From positions 62,001 through 126,000 of the forward strand of contig NZ_JAUOFB010000002.1 of NCBI RefSeq assembly GCF_030542105.1: a stretch of DNA of 64,000 nucleotides. Reading direction: 5' to 3'. Under the pieces are notes generated by a model. That model was not told the DNA's origin, did no database searches, and saw only the letters and a program-made list of their open reading frames with translations. A program made the translations under genes and the position numbers. The number at the start of each line of letters is the position of its first letter. Positions within the stretch are counted from its first letter, which is position 1. Of the stretch, positions 17,113 through 25,964 are shown piece by piece. The stretch is from Hymenobacter sp. BT730. GTDB lineage: Bacteria; Bacteroidota; Bacteroidia; Cytophagales; Hymenobacteraceae.

Positions 17113-18147
17113 CTAACGGCGCATCTTCACGCTGTATTCCTTCACTGTATCAACAAACACGCGCACGTTGTCCGGGTCAGTGTCGGGATATACGCCATGG
17201 CCCAGGTTGGCAATGTGGTGGTAAGGGCCGAACTGCTCGAGCATCTGTATGGTAGCCTGGCGTACCTGCTCGCGGGTACCGTAGAGGGCGCAGGGGTCCA
17301 GGTTGCCTTGCAGCGTTTTGTCGCCTATTAGTGGGCGCACTGTGCGTGGGTCCTGGTTCCAGTCCAGCCCAATGGTGCGGCAGGAAAGCTGCGCGAAGTC
17401 ACCCACTGCCCAGAAAGCGCCTTTGGCAAACACAGTAACCGGTACCTCTGGTATGGCTGCGCAGATTTCTGCAATGTAGCGCGTGCTAAACTCCTGGTAA
17501 TGCGCGGGCGGCAGAATACCCGCCCACGAGTCGAACACCTGAATAATGTTAGCACCGGCCTGCACCTGCGCTTTTAGGTAGGCAATGGTAGTATCCGTGA
17601 TTTTGCGCAGCAACTCATGCGCCAGCGCCGGGTTGGTATACAACAGGCGGCGGGCTTTGCTAAAGGTTTTGGATCCGTGGCCTTCCACCATGTACGCCAG
17701 AATAGTCCAGGGGGCACCAGCAAACCCGATAAGTGGCACACGGCCATTCAGGGCGCGTTTGGTTACCCGAATAGCTTCCAGTACGTAGCCTAAATGCTCT
17801 TCAGGGTCGGCCACGCGCAGGCGGGCCACATCCTGCGCAGTTTTAATGGTTTCCGGAAAAAGCGGGCCGCGGGCCTCAATCATCTCATAAGTGAGCCCCA
17901 TAGCTTCGGGCACCACCAGAATATCGGAGAAGATAATGGCTGCATCCACATCCAGCGCATCTACCGGCTGAATGGTAACCTCGGCTGCCAGATCGGGCGT
18001 TTCTACCAGTTCCTTAAACCCACTGAGGCGGGCGCGCAGGGCGCGGTACTCGGGCAGAATTCGGCCTGCCTGGCGCATGAGCCACACGGGGGTACGTTCA
18101 GTCTGTTCGCCGCGGGCGGCACGGAGGAGGAGGTCGTTCTTAATCAC
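17113..18147 (-). CDS. hemE: Uroporphyrinogen decarboxylase
   Basis: Decarboxylates the four acetate side chains of uroporphyrinogen III to give coproporphyrinogen III in haem synthesis. At 344 residues it is the normal length. Signatures: [16 protein letters not shown] (substrate-binding Arg residues), [15 protein letters not shown] with the catalytic Asp, [30 protein letters not shown], and [15 protein letters not shown] near the end. It begins with GTG; an in-frame stop lies a few codons upstream, so no ATG start is possible. A TACCTTTG box 40 bp upstream is its likely promoter. It stands alone, away from other hem genes. Confidence 0.96.
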   Translation of the reverse strand: MIKNDLLLRAARGEQTERTPVWLMRQAGRILPEYRALRARLSGFKELVETPDLAAEVTIQPVDALDVDAAIIFSDILVVPEAMGLTYEMIEARGPLFPETIKTAQDVARLRVADPEEHLGYVLEAIRVTKRALNGRVPLIGFAGAPWTILAYMVEGHGSKTFSKARRLLYTNPALAHELLRKITDTTIAYLKAQVQAGANIIQVFDSWAGILPPAHYQEFSTRYIAEICAAIPEVPVTVFAKGAFWAVGDFAQLSCRTIGLDWNQDPRTVRPLIGDKTLQGNLDPCALYGTREQVRQATIQMLEQFGPYHHIANLGHGVYPDTDPDNVRVFVDTVKEYSVKMRR

Positions 18148-18186
18148 AGATTTCGCTGATTAGAGGCCGGAAAGCGGCGCTGGCAG

Positions 18187-18194
18187 CAAAGGTA
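18187..18194 (-). promoter_or_regulatory. -7 box for hemE
   Basis: The minus strand reads TACCTTTG, a perfect consensus match, about 39 bp upstream of the hemE GTG. Confidence 0.55.
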
Positions 18195-18244
18195 AGCCTA
18201 GCACTCAGGAATACAGAGGGTACATACCCAAAATGCCAACTCTC

Positions 18245-18814
18245 TCACTCTTGCCTGCGGTGAAAGATGATGGTGCGGTGGTCTGGCAGGAAGCTGATGG
18301 ATTGGTATTCACCTTTACTAATATCATTTTTTGAAAAGGTGCAAGGCTTGATAAGGGCTGATCTGTCACATGAAGTACATAGCGCATTTCCGACAACAGT
18401 AGTGTCTTGGCTGGAAACATTAGTCTGAAAGGTTGGGTCGGCATGTAGGCTATGTAATAGACGCTGATAATCAGCCGCATCAACTTTTACCCGTGCATCA
18501 ACGAAATAATCTCCTCCCAAATCAAGCCCTGATTCTTTTCCTTTCACGATTTCGCCCGAGGCCGGGAAAGAAAGCCCTGTTAAATTCTCGAATTCCTGTT
18601 CAAATTCGCTATCGAAGGGAAAGAAGAAGGAGTAAATGCCTATTATCCAAAAGAGGATAAAGCACAACAAAAATGCTTGCGAGATGCGTGCTGCCCACAA
18701 ATGGTTTCGACGATGGAACCACTGGCCTAGCCGCCATAATAGGATAGTGGGGACCCCTAGTATAACGACAAAAAATATGGCGAATACGAGTATCAGCATG
18801 AGTACTTCTCCCAT
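18245..18814 (-). CDS. Small membrane-anchored hypothetical protein
   Basis: Protein of 189 residues with two N-terminal membrane helices (MLILVFAIFFVVILGVPTIL and AFLLCFILFWIIGIYSFFF), then an extracytoplasmic or soluble domain of about 120 residues with CTSC near position 150. No family is recognised. The start ATG at 18814 lies 7 bp after the stop of the marC-type gene, so the two are probably co-transcribed. It is somewhat less GC-rich than its neighbours. Confidence 0.7.
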   Translation of the reverse strand: MGEVLMLILVFAIFFVVILGVPTILLWRLGQWFHRRNHLWAARISQAFLLCFILFWIIGIYSFFFPFDSEFEQEFENLTGLSFPASGEIVKGKESGLDLGGDYFVDARVKVDAADYQRLLHSLHADPTFQTNVSSQDTTVVGNALCTSCDRSALIKPCTFSKNDISKGEYQSISFLPDHRTIIFHRRQE

Positions 18815-18821
18815 GATTTTC

Positions 18822-19448
18822 CTATCTGCTCAGCCCCGGAAACAGTGCCACAATAGCGGTAGCCAGAAAATTCACCCCAATAGCCAGAGTCAGGAAACCC
18901 ATAATGCGCGCCAGCGCCGCCATACCCGGCCTGCCCAGAAACCTGGTGAGCCGCAACGACGACATCAGAATCAGGTAGCTGGCCAGCGCCACCAGTACAA
19001 AACCTACGATAATCAGCCCCATATCCGGAAAAGTGAGCTTTTCGGCAAATAAGCCAATGCAAACGGCCATAGAGCCAGGCCCGGATAGCATGGGCATGGC
19101 CAGGGGAGTAAAGGAAATATCATCCTTGTGCATACTTTCTTCCAGGGTGGCGTCCGAAACTTTGGCGCGGTTGCCACCGGGCGTAAGCAAATCAAAAGCG
19201 GAGCGCATGAGCAGAATACCGCCCGCAATGCGCAGGTGGTGAATGTTGATGCCGAAGAAATTGAGTACATACTGCCCGGCGAAAAACGACACGGTGAGTA
19301 CCCCAATCATGTACAGGCACGCCCGCAGGGCCACTCCAGCGCGGTGTGCGGGTGAGTCTTCCTGCGTCAGGGTCAGGAATACCGGCATGGCCCCAAAGGG
19401 GTTCACAACGGAAAATAAGGTGGTGAAAGTGGCGAGCAGGATTTCCAT
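18822..19448 (-). CDS. MarC-family inner-membrane protein
   Basis: Polytopic protein of 208 residues with about six membrane helices. MarC features are FSVVNPFGAMPVFLTLT near the start, GGILLMRSAFDLL, and FTPLAMPMLSGPGSMAVCI in the middle. MarC proteins (UPF0056) have no proven transport substrate and are not now thought to give antibiotic resistance. The start is the ATG at 19448 (MEILLATF); the frame is open for 51 more codons upstream, but these overlap the promoter and look non-coding. It leads a two-gene unit with the membrane protein at 18245-18814. Confidence 0.9.
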   Translation of the reverse strand: MEILLATFTTLFSVVNPFGAMPVFLTLTQEDSPAHRAGVALRACLYMIGVLTVSFFAGQYVLNFFGINIHHLRIAGGILLMRSAFDLLTPGGNRAKVSDATLEESMHKDDISFTPLAMPMLSGPGSMAVCIGLFAEKLTFPDMGLIIVGFVLVALASYLILMSSLRLTRFLGRPGMAALARIMGFLTLAIGVNFLATAIVALFPGLSR

Positions 19449-19475
19449 GCGAGAACGGGCGCGGTGGGAGTGGGG

Positions 19476-19505
19476 TAAAGGTACGAGGGATTGAGAATCA
19501 GCAAA
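19476..19505 (-). promoter_or_regulatory. Promoter of the marC-type gene
   Basis: On the minus strand TTTG (19502-19505) is followed after 18 bp by TACCTTTA (19476-19483), close to the consensus pair. The ATG lies 27 bp downstream. Confidence 0.6.
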
Positions 19506-19595
19506 GAGGGAAAATGCTATGTTTGATAATCCAACTGTTATGCCGGAGTGCCGTAGAAATCCGCGGGCAGCCTTCCTTTGATCCAATTTCCCTTT

Positions 19596-20156
19596 ATGCA
19601 TACGCCTTCTTCCGCTCCCGCTCCAGCCCCCGACGAGTCCCGGGACGTTACCCCGTTGGTTGGCATCATCATGGGGTCGCAGTCTGACCTGAAAGTTATG
19701 ACAGCCGCGGCGGAGCTGCTGCGCCAGTTTGGCGTGCCTTATGAAATTACCTTAGTGTCGCCGCACCGCACGCCGCACCGGCTGGTGGAGTATGCCGAAA
19801 ATGCCCGTAAGCGTGGTTTGCGCGTCATTATTGCCGGCGGTGGCGGCGCAGCTCATCTTCCCGGAATGGTGGCGGCCTTTACAAGCCTGCCGGTAGTGGG
19901 CGTGCCCATCAACTCTTCCACCTCTATTCGAGGGCTCGATTCGGTTCTGTCCATGCTACAAATGCCGGCCGGGGTACCGGTAGCCACCGTGGCTATTGAC
20001 GGCGCTGCTAATGCGGCGGTGCTGGCTACGCAAATGCTGGGACTGAGCAATGCCCGCTTAGTAGATGTCTTGGAAAAATACCGTAACTCGCTAAAAGATA
20101 AAGTGATGCGAACTATTGAAGAGCTTCGCAAAGGCGGTTACAATGATGATATTTAA
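19596..20156 (+). CDS. purE: 5-(carboxyamino)imidazole ribonucleotide mutase
   Basis: Class I PurE of 186 residues, moving the carboxyl group of N5-CAIR to C4 in purine synthesis. Hallmarks: VGIIMGSQSDLKVM (phosphate and substrate loop), EITLVSPHRTPHRLVEYAE with the conserved SPHRTP, IAGGGGAAHLPGMVAAF, and GVPINSSTSIRGLDSVLSMLQMP. An N-terminal Pro/Ala-rich extension of about 20 residues is unusual but mild. The ATG at 19596 is used; a TTG 18 bp upstream is unlikely. purK, its usual partner, is not next to it. It diverges from the marC-type gene. Confidence 0.96.
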   Translation: MHTPSSAPAPAPDESRDVTPLVGIIMGSQSDLKVMTAAAELLRQFGVPYEITLVSPHRTPHRLVEYAENARKRGLRVIIAGGGGAAHLPGMVAAFTSLPVVGVPINSSTSIRGLDSVLSMLQMPAGVPVATVAIDGAANAAVLATQMLGLSNARLVDVLEKYRNSLKDKVMRTIEELRKGGYNDDI

Positions 20157-20213
20157 CGAAATTACGCTCTGAGCCTCCGCTGCTGATTTTCCCACCCCTA
20201 ATGAGCTTTTCTC

Positions 20214-21371
20214 TTGCCTGATTTTGATGCCCCGGTTTGGTTACTGATTGCGCACGGTATCAACCTGCTGCTTGCCATTGGTTCCCTTATAGCCACCTTA
20301 TTGCCACTTCTCCGCGAAGAAGCCTGGTGGATCAGGATATTCGACTTTCCTCGCCTGCAGATTGTATTTGTAGCCATAGCTACCCTGGGCCTAGGGTTTG
20401 TGCTTGGGTGGCATCAGCTGCCGGGTTACTGGGGCCTGGGGTTAATGGCCGTACTGGCCATAGCAGTGGGGTACCAGCTTTTTCGTATTATTCCTTACAC
20501 TCCCATTGTAGGCAAACAGGTAGGCGACAGCACCCTGAAAGATGCAAAGCGCCACATGAGCCTGGCGGTGATGAATGTGCTACAGTACAACAAGCAGGCT
20601 CCCAAAGCCCTGCAGGTGCTGCAGGAAACCGACCCTGACCTCATTATTGTAGTAGAAACCGATAAGTGGTGGCAGGAACAGCTGCGGCCTCTGGAAGAAA
20701 CGCATCCTTATATCTGCCACGAGCCGCTGGATAACACCTACGGCATGCTGTTCTACTCGCGCCTGCCCCTGCGCGATGCCCAGATTAAATACCTGCTCGA
20801 CGACGATATTCCCTCCCTGCACACCTACGTGCAACTCCCCGATGGCCATAGCTGGGTTCGGCTGTATGGCCTGCACCCCAAGCCGCCCGCACCGCAGGAA
20901 GCCGAAACCAGCACCCGTCGAGACGCTGAGTTGCTGATTGTAGGTAAAGAAATAGACTACTCTGAGGAGCCTACTATTGTGTTTGGAGATATGAATGATG
21001 TGGCCTGGTCGCATACCAGTGAGCTGTTCCGGCGCATCAGTGGGCTGCTGGACCCACGCGTGGGCCGCGGGCTACTTCCCACTTTTCATGCCGAGTACCA
21101 CCTGATGCGCTGGCCGCTGGACCATGTCTTCGTTTCACCCCACTTTAAAGTAGAAGCCATGGAGCGTCTGCCTTATGTAGGCTCCGACCATTTTCCTATC
21201 TACATCAAAGTCAGCTACGAGCCCCACGACAAAACGCAGCAGGAGAAAAATCAGGAGCAAGCTGACGCCGAAGACCATCAGGAAGCCATAGAGAAAATTC
21301 AGAAAGGCTTTGAGGAAGAGGCGGAAGAAGAGCACAAGGAGCGCCAAGAGAAACTGGAAGCCACTTCATAA
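20214..21371 (+). CDS. Membrane-anchored endonuclease/exonuclease/phosphatase-family hydrolase
   Basis: Protein of 385 residues with three N-terminal membrane helices (to about residue 100), an EEP (DNase I-like) domain (about 105-330) and a Glu/Lys-rich C-terminal tail of 50 residues likely to form a helix. EEP marks: MNVLQYNKQAPKALQVL (metal-binding Asn), LIIVVET (metal-binding Glu), TIVFGDMNDVAWS, and GSDHFPIYIKV with the catalytic His. Such proteins may cleave phosphodiesters outside the membrane. The frame has no ATG near the start; TTG at 20214 is the only usual start after an in-frame stop at 20202. The substrate is unknown. Confidence 0.85.
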   Translation: MPDFDAPVWLLIAHGINLLLAIGSLIATLLPLLREEAWWIRIFDFPRLQIVFVAIATLGLGFVLGWHQLPGYWGLGLMAVLAIAVGYQLFRIIPYTPIVGKQVGDSTLKDAKRHMSLAVMNVLQYNKQAPKALQVLQETDPDLIIVVETDKWWQEQLRPLEETHPYICHEPLDNTYGMLFYSRLPLRDAQIKYLLDDDIPSLHTYVQLPDGHSWVRLYGLHPKPPAPQEAETSTRRDAELLIVGKEIDYSEEPTIVFGDMNDVAWSHTSELFRRISGLLDPRVGRGLLPTFHAEYHLMRWPLDHVFVSPHFKVEAMERLPYVGSDHFPIYIKVSYEPHDKTQQEKNQEQADAEDHQEAIEKIQKGFEEEAEEEHKERQEKLEATS

Positions 21372-21416
21372 ATCTTTTCCTATCTGGCAATTTGCCAAAG
21401 TAACCTTCGGGCTGTT

Positions 21417-22523
21417 TTAATCGGGTTTAAACCCCCGGATGCACTCTGCCACTTCTGCCACCTGTGCTTCCTGCATGCCCGGCCACAGCGGCAGGCTGAG
21501 GCTGGTAGCGGCCAGCCGTTCCGCTATTGGAAACTGCCCGGCCCTAAAGCCCAACTGTTGGTACGCCGGCTGCAAATGCGGCGGCACCGGGTAGTGAATG
21601 ACGGTGCCAATGCCGTAAGCCGAAAGGTGCTGCTGCAGCGCATCACGGTGCGGTGTGCGTACCACGTACAAATGATAGACGTGGGTGGACGTAGGCAGCC
21701 GTAGTGGCAGTTGTAGCCACGGAATATCTGCCAGGTAAGTATCATACCAAGTGGCCAGCTGTTGGCGCTGCTGGGTCCAGAAGGATAGATGCGGCAGTTT
21801 TACGCGTAGGATAGCGGCCTGCAGCTCATCCAGCCGGGCATTGAAACCGATGACTTCGTTCTGATATTTCTGCCGGGAGCCATAGTTGCGCAGTACTTTC
21901 AACTGTTCGGCCAGCGCGGCATTTTCCGTAGTTATGGCGCCTGCATCACCCAGCGCGCCTATATTTTTAGTGGGATAGAAGCTGGTGGCATTTGCCTGCC
22001 CAAAGCTGCCCGTTAGCTGCCCGTGGCTGACGGCACCCTGCGCTTGGGCATTATCTTCAATTACCAGTAATTGATGCCGCCGGGCCACCGTCATAATAGC
22101 CTTCATATCACAGGCTTGGCCGAAGAAATGGACCGGCACAATAGCGCGGGTACGGGGGGTAATGGCCGCTCCCAACTGTTGCGGATCCAGATTGAATGTC
22201 TGCTCATTCGGCTCCACCGGCACCAGCGTGGCGCCCACGTAGGAGACTGCCAGCCAGGTAGCCACGTAGCTATTGCTGGGTACCAGCACTTCGTCGCCGG
22301 GACCGATACCCAACGCCACCAGGGCCAGGTGCAGCGCCGATAAGCCACTGCTGACGCCCACGCAATGTGGTATCTGATTAAAGGCTGCGTATTCTGCCTC
22401 AAATTGCCGCACTTCCTCTCCCAGAATATACTGCTGCGAGTCGAACACCCGCATAGTGGCCGCCTGCACGTCGGCACGAATACGTTCATTCTGGGCGGTG
22501 AAGGAGAGAAAGGGAACGGGCAT
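21417..22523 (-). CDS. DegT/DnrJ/EryC1/StrS-family sugar aminotransferase
   Basis: PLP enzyme of 368 residues that aminates keto-sugar nucleotides used in surface polysaccharides. The PLP Lys186 lies in FYPTKNIGALGDAGAI; other marks are SSGLSALHLALVALGIGPGDEVLVPSNSYVAT, HFFGQACDM, VIEDNAQAQGA and NARLDELQAAILRVKL. It is closest in pattern to 3-keto-6-deoxyhexose aminotransferases (FdtB/QdtB), an inference. No other nucleotide-sugar genes adjoin it; the next gene upstream on the same strand is an FAD monooxygenase 65 bp away. Confidence 0.92.
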   Translation of the reverse strand: MPVPFLSFTAQNERIRADVQAATMRVFDSQQYILGEEVRQFEAEYAAFNQIPHCVGVSSGLSALHLALVALGIGPGDEVLVPSNSYVATWLAVSYVGATLVPVEPNEQTFNLDPQQLGAAITPRTRAIVPVHFFGQACDMKAIMTVARRHQLLVIEDNAQAQGAVSHGQLTGSFGQANATSFYPTKNIGALGDAGAITTENAALAEQLKVLRNYGSRQKYQNEVIGFNARLDELQAAILRVKLPHLSFWTQQRQQLATWYDTYLADIPWLQLPLRLPTSTHVYHLYVVRTPHRDALQQHLSAYGIGTVIHYPVPPHLQPAYQQLGFRAGQFPIAERLAATSLSLPLWPGMQEAQVAEVAECIRGFKPD

Positions 22524-22588
22524 CGGGGCGGGAAGAAGGGCGTATCAACAAAGAAACAGCTTTAGCCGCCGCCGGGCAAAAGCCCGCG

Positions 22589-23737
22589 CTATGCCGGCTG
22601 ATACAGCCACGCCATTTGCTTTAGACTTATAGCGTCGGGCACCAGGCGCATCCCCAAGTTGCGCAGCTTAATCTGCCACGGCTTTTCCAGCTGCGCCAGC
22701 TGGCCCAGTTGCCAGGAAGTATTCACAATGCGCGTGGTGCGGGGCAGGCGGCGCTGCTCAAAGCGCTGAAAGGCGGCGGGAATATTGGTTTCAGTTTTCA
22801 AGGACTCTGCCAGCACCAGCGCGTCCTCAATAGCCATGCCCGCGCCTTGGCCCAGATTGGGCGTGGTGGCATGGCCGGCATCCCCTAACAGCAGCACCCG
22901 CTCGAATGCCAGCTGGGTAAGTGGTTTCAGGTCGAGAATGTCATTCCAGAGCACCTCCTCATCAGAGGAAAGAGCCAACAGCTGTGGCACTGGCGCGTGG
23001 AAGCCGCCAAATTCCCGGCGCAGGTCAGCCAGGCGGTAGCGGCTAAAATGGGGGCTGTTTACCTGGCCACAATTCAGGCAGGCAAACCAATACACGCGGC
23101 CGTGGCCCACGGGCACGTAGCCGAAGCGCCGCCCTCCCGTTCCCCACACCTCGCTGGATTCGCCCACCGGCAGGTTTAAGGAGGTAGCATCAACTACAGC
23201 ACGCCAGCAGGTATAGCCTGCGTACCGGGGCTTGGCCGGGGGCATCAACTGCCGGCGCACGCGGGAGCGAAGTCCATCGGCTCCAATCAGCGCATCGGCG
23301 GTAAGCGAGGTGCCGTTGGCCAGGTGCGCCCGCACGCCGCTGGCCGTTTGCTCAAACCGCTCAAATGGAATGCCCAGCTGCACGGTATCGGGTGGCAAGC
23401 CGGCCAGCAGCGCCTGTTGCAGCGCCGCCCGGTGAATGCCCAGGTTTTGGAAACCCAAGTGACGGGTGAATTCCGCGGTATCTACGGTCTGTAGGATACC
23501 ACCCTGCTCATTGTGCAGCTGAATTTTGGTGATGGGGGTGCCTTGCGCCCGCGCGGTTTCCTGCAGGTTTAGCTTGCTAAGGGCCAGCATAGCATTAGCA
23601 CCTAATACCACGCCCGCGCCAATTTCCCGCAGTTCGGGCGCGGCTTCAATCACTCGCACCGTATGCCCTTGCTGCAAAAGTGCATGGGCCGTGGTGAGGC
23701 CGCCAATGCCTGCCCCGATGATGAGAAAGTGTGCCAT
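22589..23737 (-). CDS. FAD-dependent monooxygenase (PHBH fold)
   Basis: Flavoprotein hydroxylase of 382 residues. The N-terminal FAD-binding GAGIGGLTTAHALLQQGH, the middle ALIGADGLRSRVR (DG motif) and LLLGDAGHATTPNLGQGAGMAIEDA (GD motif) are intact. The overall pattern is like urate hydroxylase (HpxO) and salicylate-type hydroxylases, but the substrate cannot be read from the sequence. A near-consensus -7 box (TACTTTTC on the minus strand) lies only four bases before the ATG. It is followed on the same strand by the DegT aminotransferase gene. Confidence 0.9.
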   Translation of the reverse strand: MAHFLIIGAGIGGLTTAHALLQQGHTVRVIEAAPELREIGAGVVLGANAMLALSKLNLQETARAQGTPITKIQLHNEQGGILQTVDTAEFTRHLGFQNLGIHRAALQQALLAGLPPDTVQLGIPFERFEQTASGVRAHLANGTSLTADALIGADGLRSRVRRQLMPPAKPRYAGYTCWRAVVDATSLNLPVGESSEVWGTGGRRFGYVPVGHGRVYWFACLNCGQVNSPHFSRYRLADLRREFGGFHAPVPQLLALSSDEEVLWNDILDLKPLTQLAFERVLLLGDAGHATTPNLGQGAGMAIEDALVLAESLKTETNIPAAFQRFEQRRLPRTTRIVNTSWQLGQLAQLEKPWQIKLRNLGMRLVPDAISLKQMAWLYQPA

Positions 23738-23741
23738 GTAC

Positions 23742-23749
23742 GAAAAGTA
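23742..23749 (-). promoter_or_regulatory. -7-like box 4 nt before the FAD monooxygenase ATG
   Basis: The minus strand reads TACTTTTC, one base from TAnnTTTG, with four bases before the ATG. This predicts a leaderless mRNA. Confidence 0.4.
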
Positions 23750-23781
23750 AGTGAACTATTAATGAAGCAGCCCTAACGCAC

Positions 23782-23814
23782 AAAAGGCCGGCAGCATATA
23801 GCTACCGGCCTTTT
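23782..23814 (-). terminator. Terminator of dnaK
   Basis: AAAAGGCCGG (23782-23791) pairs with CCGGCCTTTT (23805-23814), and AGC/GCT extends the inner stem. It lies 20 bp past the dnaK stop codon. Confidence 0.85.
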
Positions 23815-23833
23815 TGTTCTTATAAGCCAACAA

Positions 23834-25783
23834 TTACTTGTTGCCGTCTACTTCTTCGTAGTCTACGTCAGTCACGTTGTCGTGTGCCGCGCCGCCCTGA
23901 CCGTTGCCGCCGGGCTGCTGGCCGGCACCGCCGAAGGGGTTGCCACCTTCTGCACCGCCGGGCTCACCGCCCTGGGTTGCGCTGTACATTTCCTGCGAAG
24001 CTGCCTGCCACGCGGCATTGATAGCCTCCATTGCTTTGTCGATAGAAGCAATGTCTTTGCTTTCGTGCGCGGTTTTCAGGTCGGCCAGCGCAGTTTCTAC
24101 TGCGGTTTTGTTGCCGCCGCTCAGCTTGTCGCCGTACTCTTTCAGCTGCTTTTCGGTCTGGAAGATCATCGAGTCAGCGGCATTCAGCTTGGAGATGCGC
24201 TCCACTTCAGCTTTGTCTGACTCGGCGTTGGCGGCCGCTTCTTGACGCATCCGCTCGATATCTGCATCCGATAGGCCGGAAGAAGCTTCAATGCGGATTT
24301 TCTGCTCTTTGCCGGTGCCTTTGTCTTTGGCTGATACGTGCAGGATACCGTTGGCGTCGATGTCGAAGGTTACTTCGATCTGCGGAACGCCGCGGGGTGC
24401 TGGCGGGATGTCAGCCAGATGGAAGCGACCAATGGTGCGGTTCTGCGAAGCCATCGGACGCTCGCCCTGCAACACGTGGATTTCAACCGAAGGCTGGTTA
24501 TCCGAAGCCGTGGAGAAGGTTTCCGATTTCTTGGTCGGGATGGTCGTGTTCGACTCGATGAGCTTGGTCATTACGCCGCCCATCGTCTCGATACCCAGCG
24601 AAAGCGGGGTTACGTCCAGCAGGAGCACGTCTTTCACTTCACCGGTCAGTACACCGCCCTGAATGGCAGCGCCTACAGCTACTACTTCGTCGGGGTTAAC
24701 ACCCTTGGAAGGCTTCTTACCGAAGAACTTCTCTACTTCCTCCTGAATGCGGGGGATACGGGTTGAACCACCTACCAGGATTACTTCGTCGATATCGGAA
24801 GTGCTCAGGCCGGCATCCTGCAGGGCCTTTTTGCAAGGCTCCATGGAGCGACGTACGAGGCTGTCAGCCAGCTGCTCAAACTTAGCGCGGCTCAGCTTTA
24901 CCACCAGGTGCTTAGGGCCGGAGGCAGTTGCTGTTACGTAGGGCAGGTTGATTTCCGTCTCCGTAGAAGAAGACAGCTCTACTTTGGCTTTCTCAGCGGC
25001 TTCTTTCAAACGCTGGAGCGCCATAGCGTCCTTGCGCAGGTCGAGGCCTTCGTTTTCGCTGGCGAACTGATCGGCCAGGAAGTTGATGATTACCTGGTCG
25101 AAGTCGTCGCCGCCGAGGTGGGTGTCACCGTTGGTAGACAGTACTTCGAACACACCGTCACCCAGCTCGAGGATGGAGATATCGAAGGTACCACCGCCAA
25201 GGTCGTACACGGCAATTTTCTGGTCTTTGTGCTTCTTATCGAGGCCATAAGCCAGGGCCGCGGCCGTAGGCTCGTTGATGATGCGCTTTACATCGAGACC
25301 GGCAATAGCACCGGCTTCTTTGGTAGCCTGACGCTGAGCGTCGTTGAAGTAAGCGGGCACCGTAATAACGGCTTCCGTTACGGGCTGACCCAGATAATCC
25401 TCAGCCGTCTGCTTCATTTTCTGCAGTACCATGGCCGAAATTTCCTGCGGCGTGTACTTCCGGTCACCGATTTGCACAGCTACCGTGTTGTTAGGACCGG
25501 GCACCAGCTCGTAGGAAACGTGCTTGGCTTCTTCGGTTACTTCGCCGAAGCTGCGACCCATGAAGCGCTTAATCGACTGAATCGTGTTCTTGGGGTTGGT
25601 AATGGCCTGACGCTTGGCGGGGTCACCGACTTTACGCTCGCCTTTACCGTTATCTAGGAACGCTACGATGGAGGGGGTGGTGCGGCGGCCTTCGCTGTTT
25701 GGAATCACCACCGGCTCGTTGCCTTCCATTACGGCCACGCACGAGTTGGTGGTGCCGAGGTCAATACCGATTATTTTGCCCAT
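23834..25783 (-). CDS. dnaK: Hsp70 chaperone DnaK
   Basis: Full-length Hsp70 of 649 residues. The ATPase domain shows [28 protein letters not shown] and [13 protein letters not shown]; the substrate domain follows with [14 protein letters not shown]; the lid ends in a Gly/Gln-rich stretch and [10 protein letters not shown]. It folds and protects proteins together with DnaJ and GrpE, neither of which is adjacent here. No CIRCE element is present upstream; instead a perfect 13-bp palindrome lies about 107 bp before the ATG. The gene is a single unit with its own terminator. Confidence 0.98.
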   Translation of the reverse strand: MGKIIGIDLGTTNSCVAVMEGNEPVVIPNSEGRRTTPSIVAFLDNGKGERKVGDPAKRQAITNPKNTIQSIKRFMGRSFGEVTEEAKHVSYELVPGPNNTVAVQIGDRKYTPQEISAMVLQKMKQTAEDYLGQPVTEAVITVPAYFNDAQRQATKEAGAIAGLDVKRIINEPTAAALAYGLDKKHKDQKIAVYDLGGGTFDISILELGDGVFEVLSTNGDTHLGGDDFDQVIINFLADQFASENEGLDLRKDAMALQRLKEAAEKAKVELSSSTETEINLPYVTATASGPKHLVVKLSRAKFEQLADSLVRRSMEPCKKALQDAGLSTSDIDEVILVGGSTRIPRIQEEVEKFFGKKPSKGVNPDEVVAVGAAIQGGVLTGEVKDVLLLDVTPLSLGIETMGGVMTKLIESNTTIPTKKSETFSTASDNQPSVEIHVLQGERPMASQNRTIGRFHLADIPPAPRGVPQIEVTFDIDANGILHVSAKDKGTGKEQKIRIEASSGLSDADIERMRQEAAANAESDKAEVERISKLNAADSMIFQTEKQLKEYGDKLSGGNKTAVETALADLKTAHESKDIASIDKAMEAINAAWQAASQEMYSATQGGEPGGAEGGNPFGGAGQQPGGNGQGGAAHDNVTDVDYEEVDGNK

Positions 25784-25865
25784 GTGGATGGTTATCGTTT
25801 AGGAGTTGAGGTGTCAGGGTATAATTGCGAATCACTCGCGGGAGGAGGATTACAAGCAGCGTACC

Positions 25866-25902
25866 AGCCCTTGCGAAGGGCTTTTCCTGTGACAACTTGT
25901 CA
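25866..25902. promoter_or_regulatory. Upstream dnaK signals: hairpin and 13-bp palindrome
   Basis: AGCCCTT-GCG-AAGGGCT (25866-25882) forms a hairpin that would lie in or near the dnaK leader. The perfect palindrome TGACAA-C-TTGTCA (25890-25902) lies next to it, 107-119 bp upstream of the ATG, and could be a heat-shock regulator site. It matches neither CIRCE nor the HAIR element as I know them. Confidence 0.5.
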
Positions 25903-25964
25903 TTTTTACGGGACGGCAACGCCGCTTTTCCGCCGCTCTGACCTTTTCCCTGAACCCCTAATAC

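Noticed and set aside
18205..18483. Open frame of 92 codons overlapping the small membrane-protein gene
   Set aside because: It lies in another frame of the same strand, has no signal or domain, and the 189-residue frame has proper helices and operon spacing.
24908..25657. Open frame of 249 codons antisense to dnaK
   Set aside because: dnaK is certain and the opposite frame shows no motif; such frames are a common by-product of its codon bias.
25784..25964. CIRCE or HAIR element ahead of dnaK
   Set aside because: Neither the TTAGCACTC/GAGTGCTAA nor the CTTGAGT/ACTCAAG pair is present.
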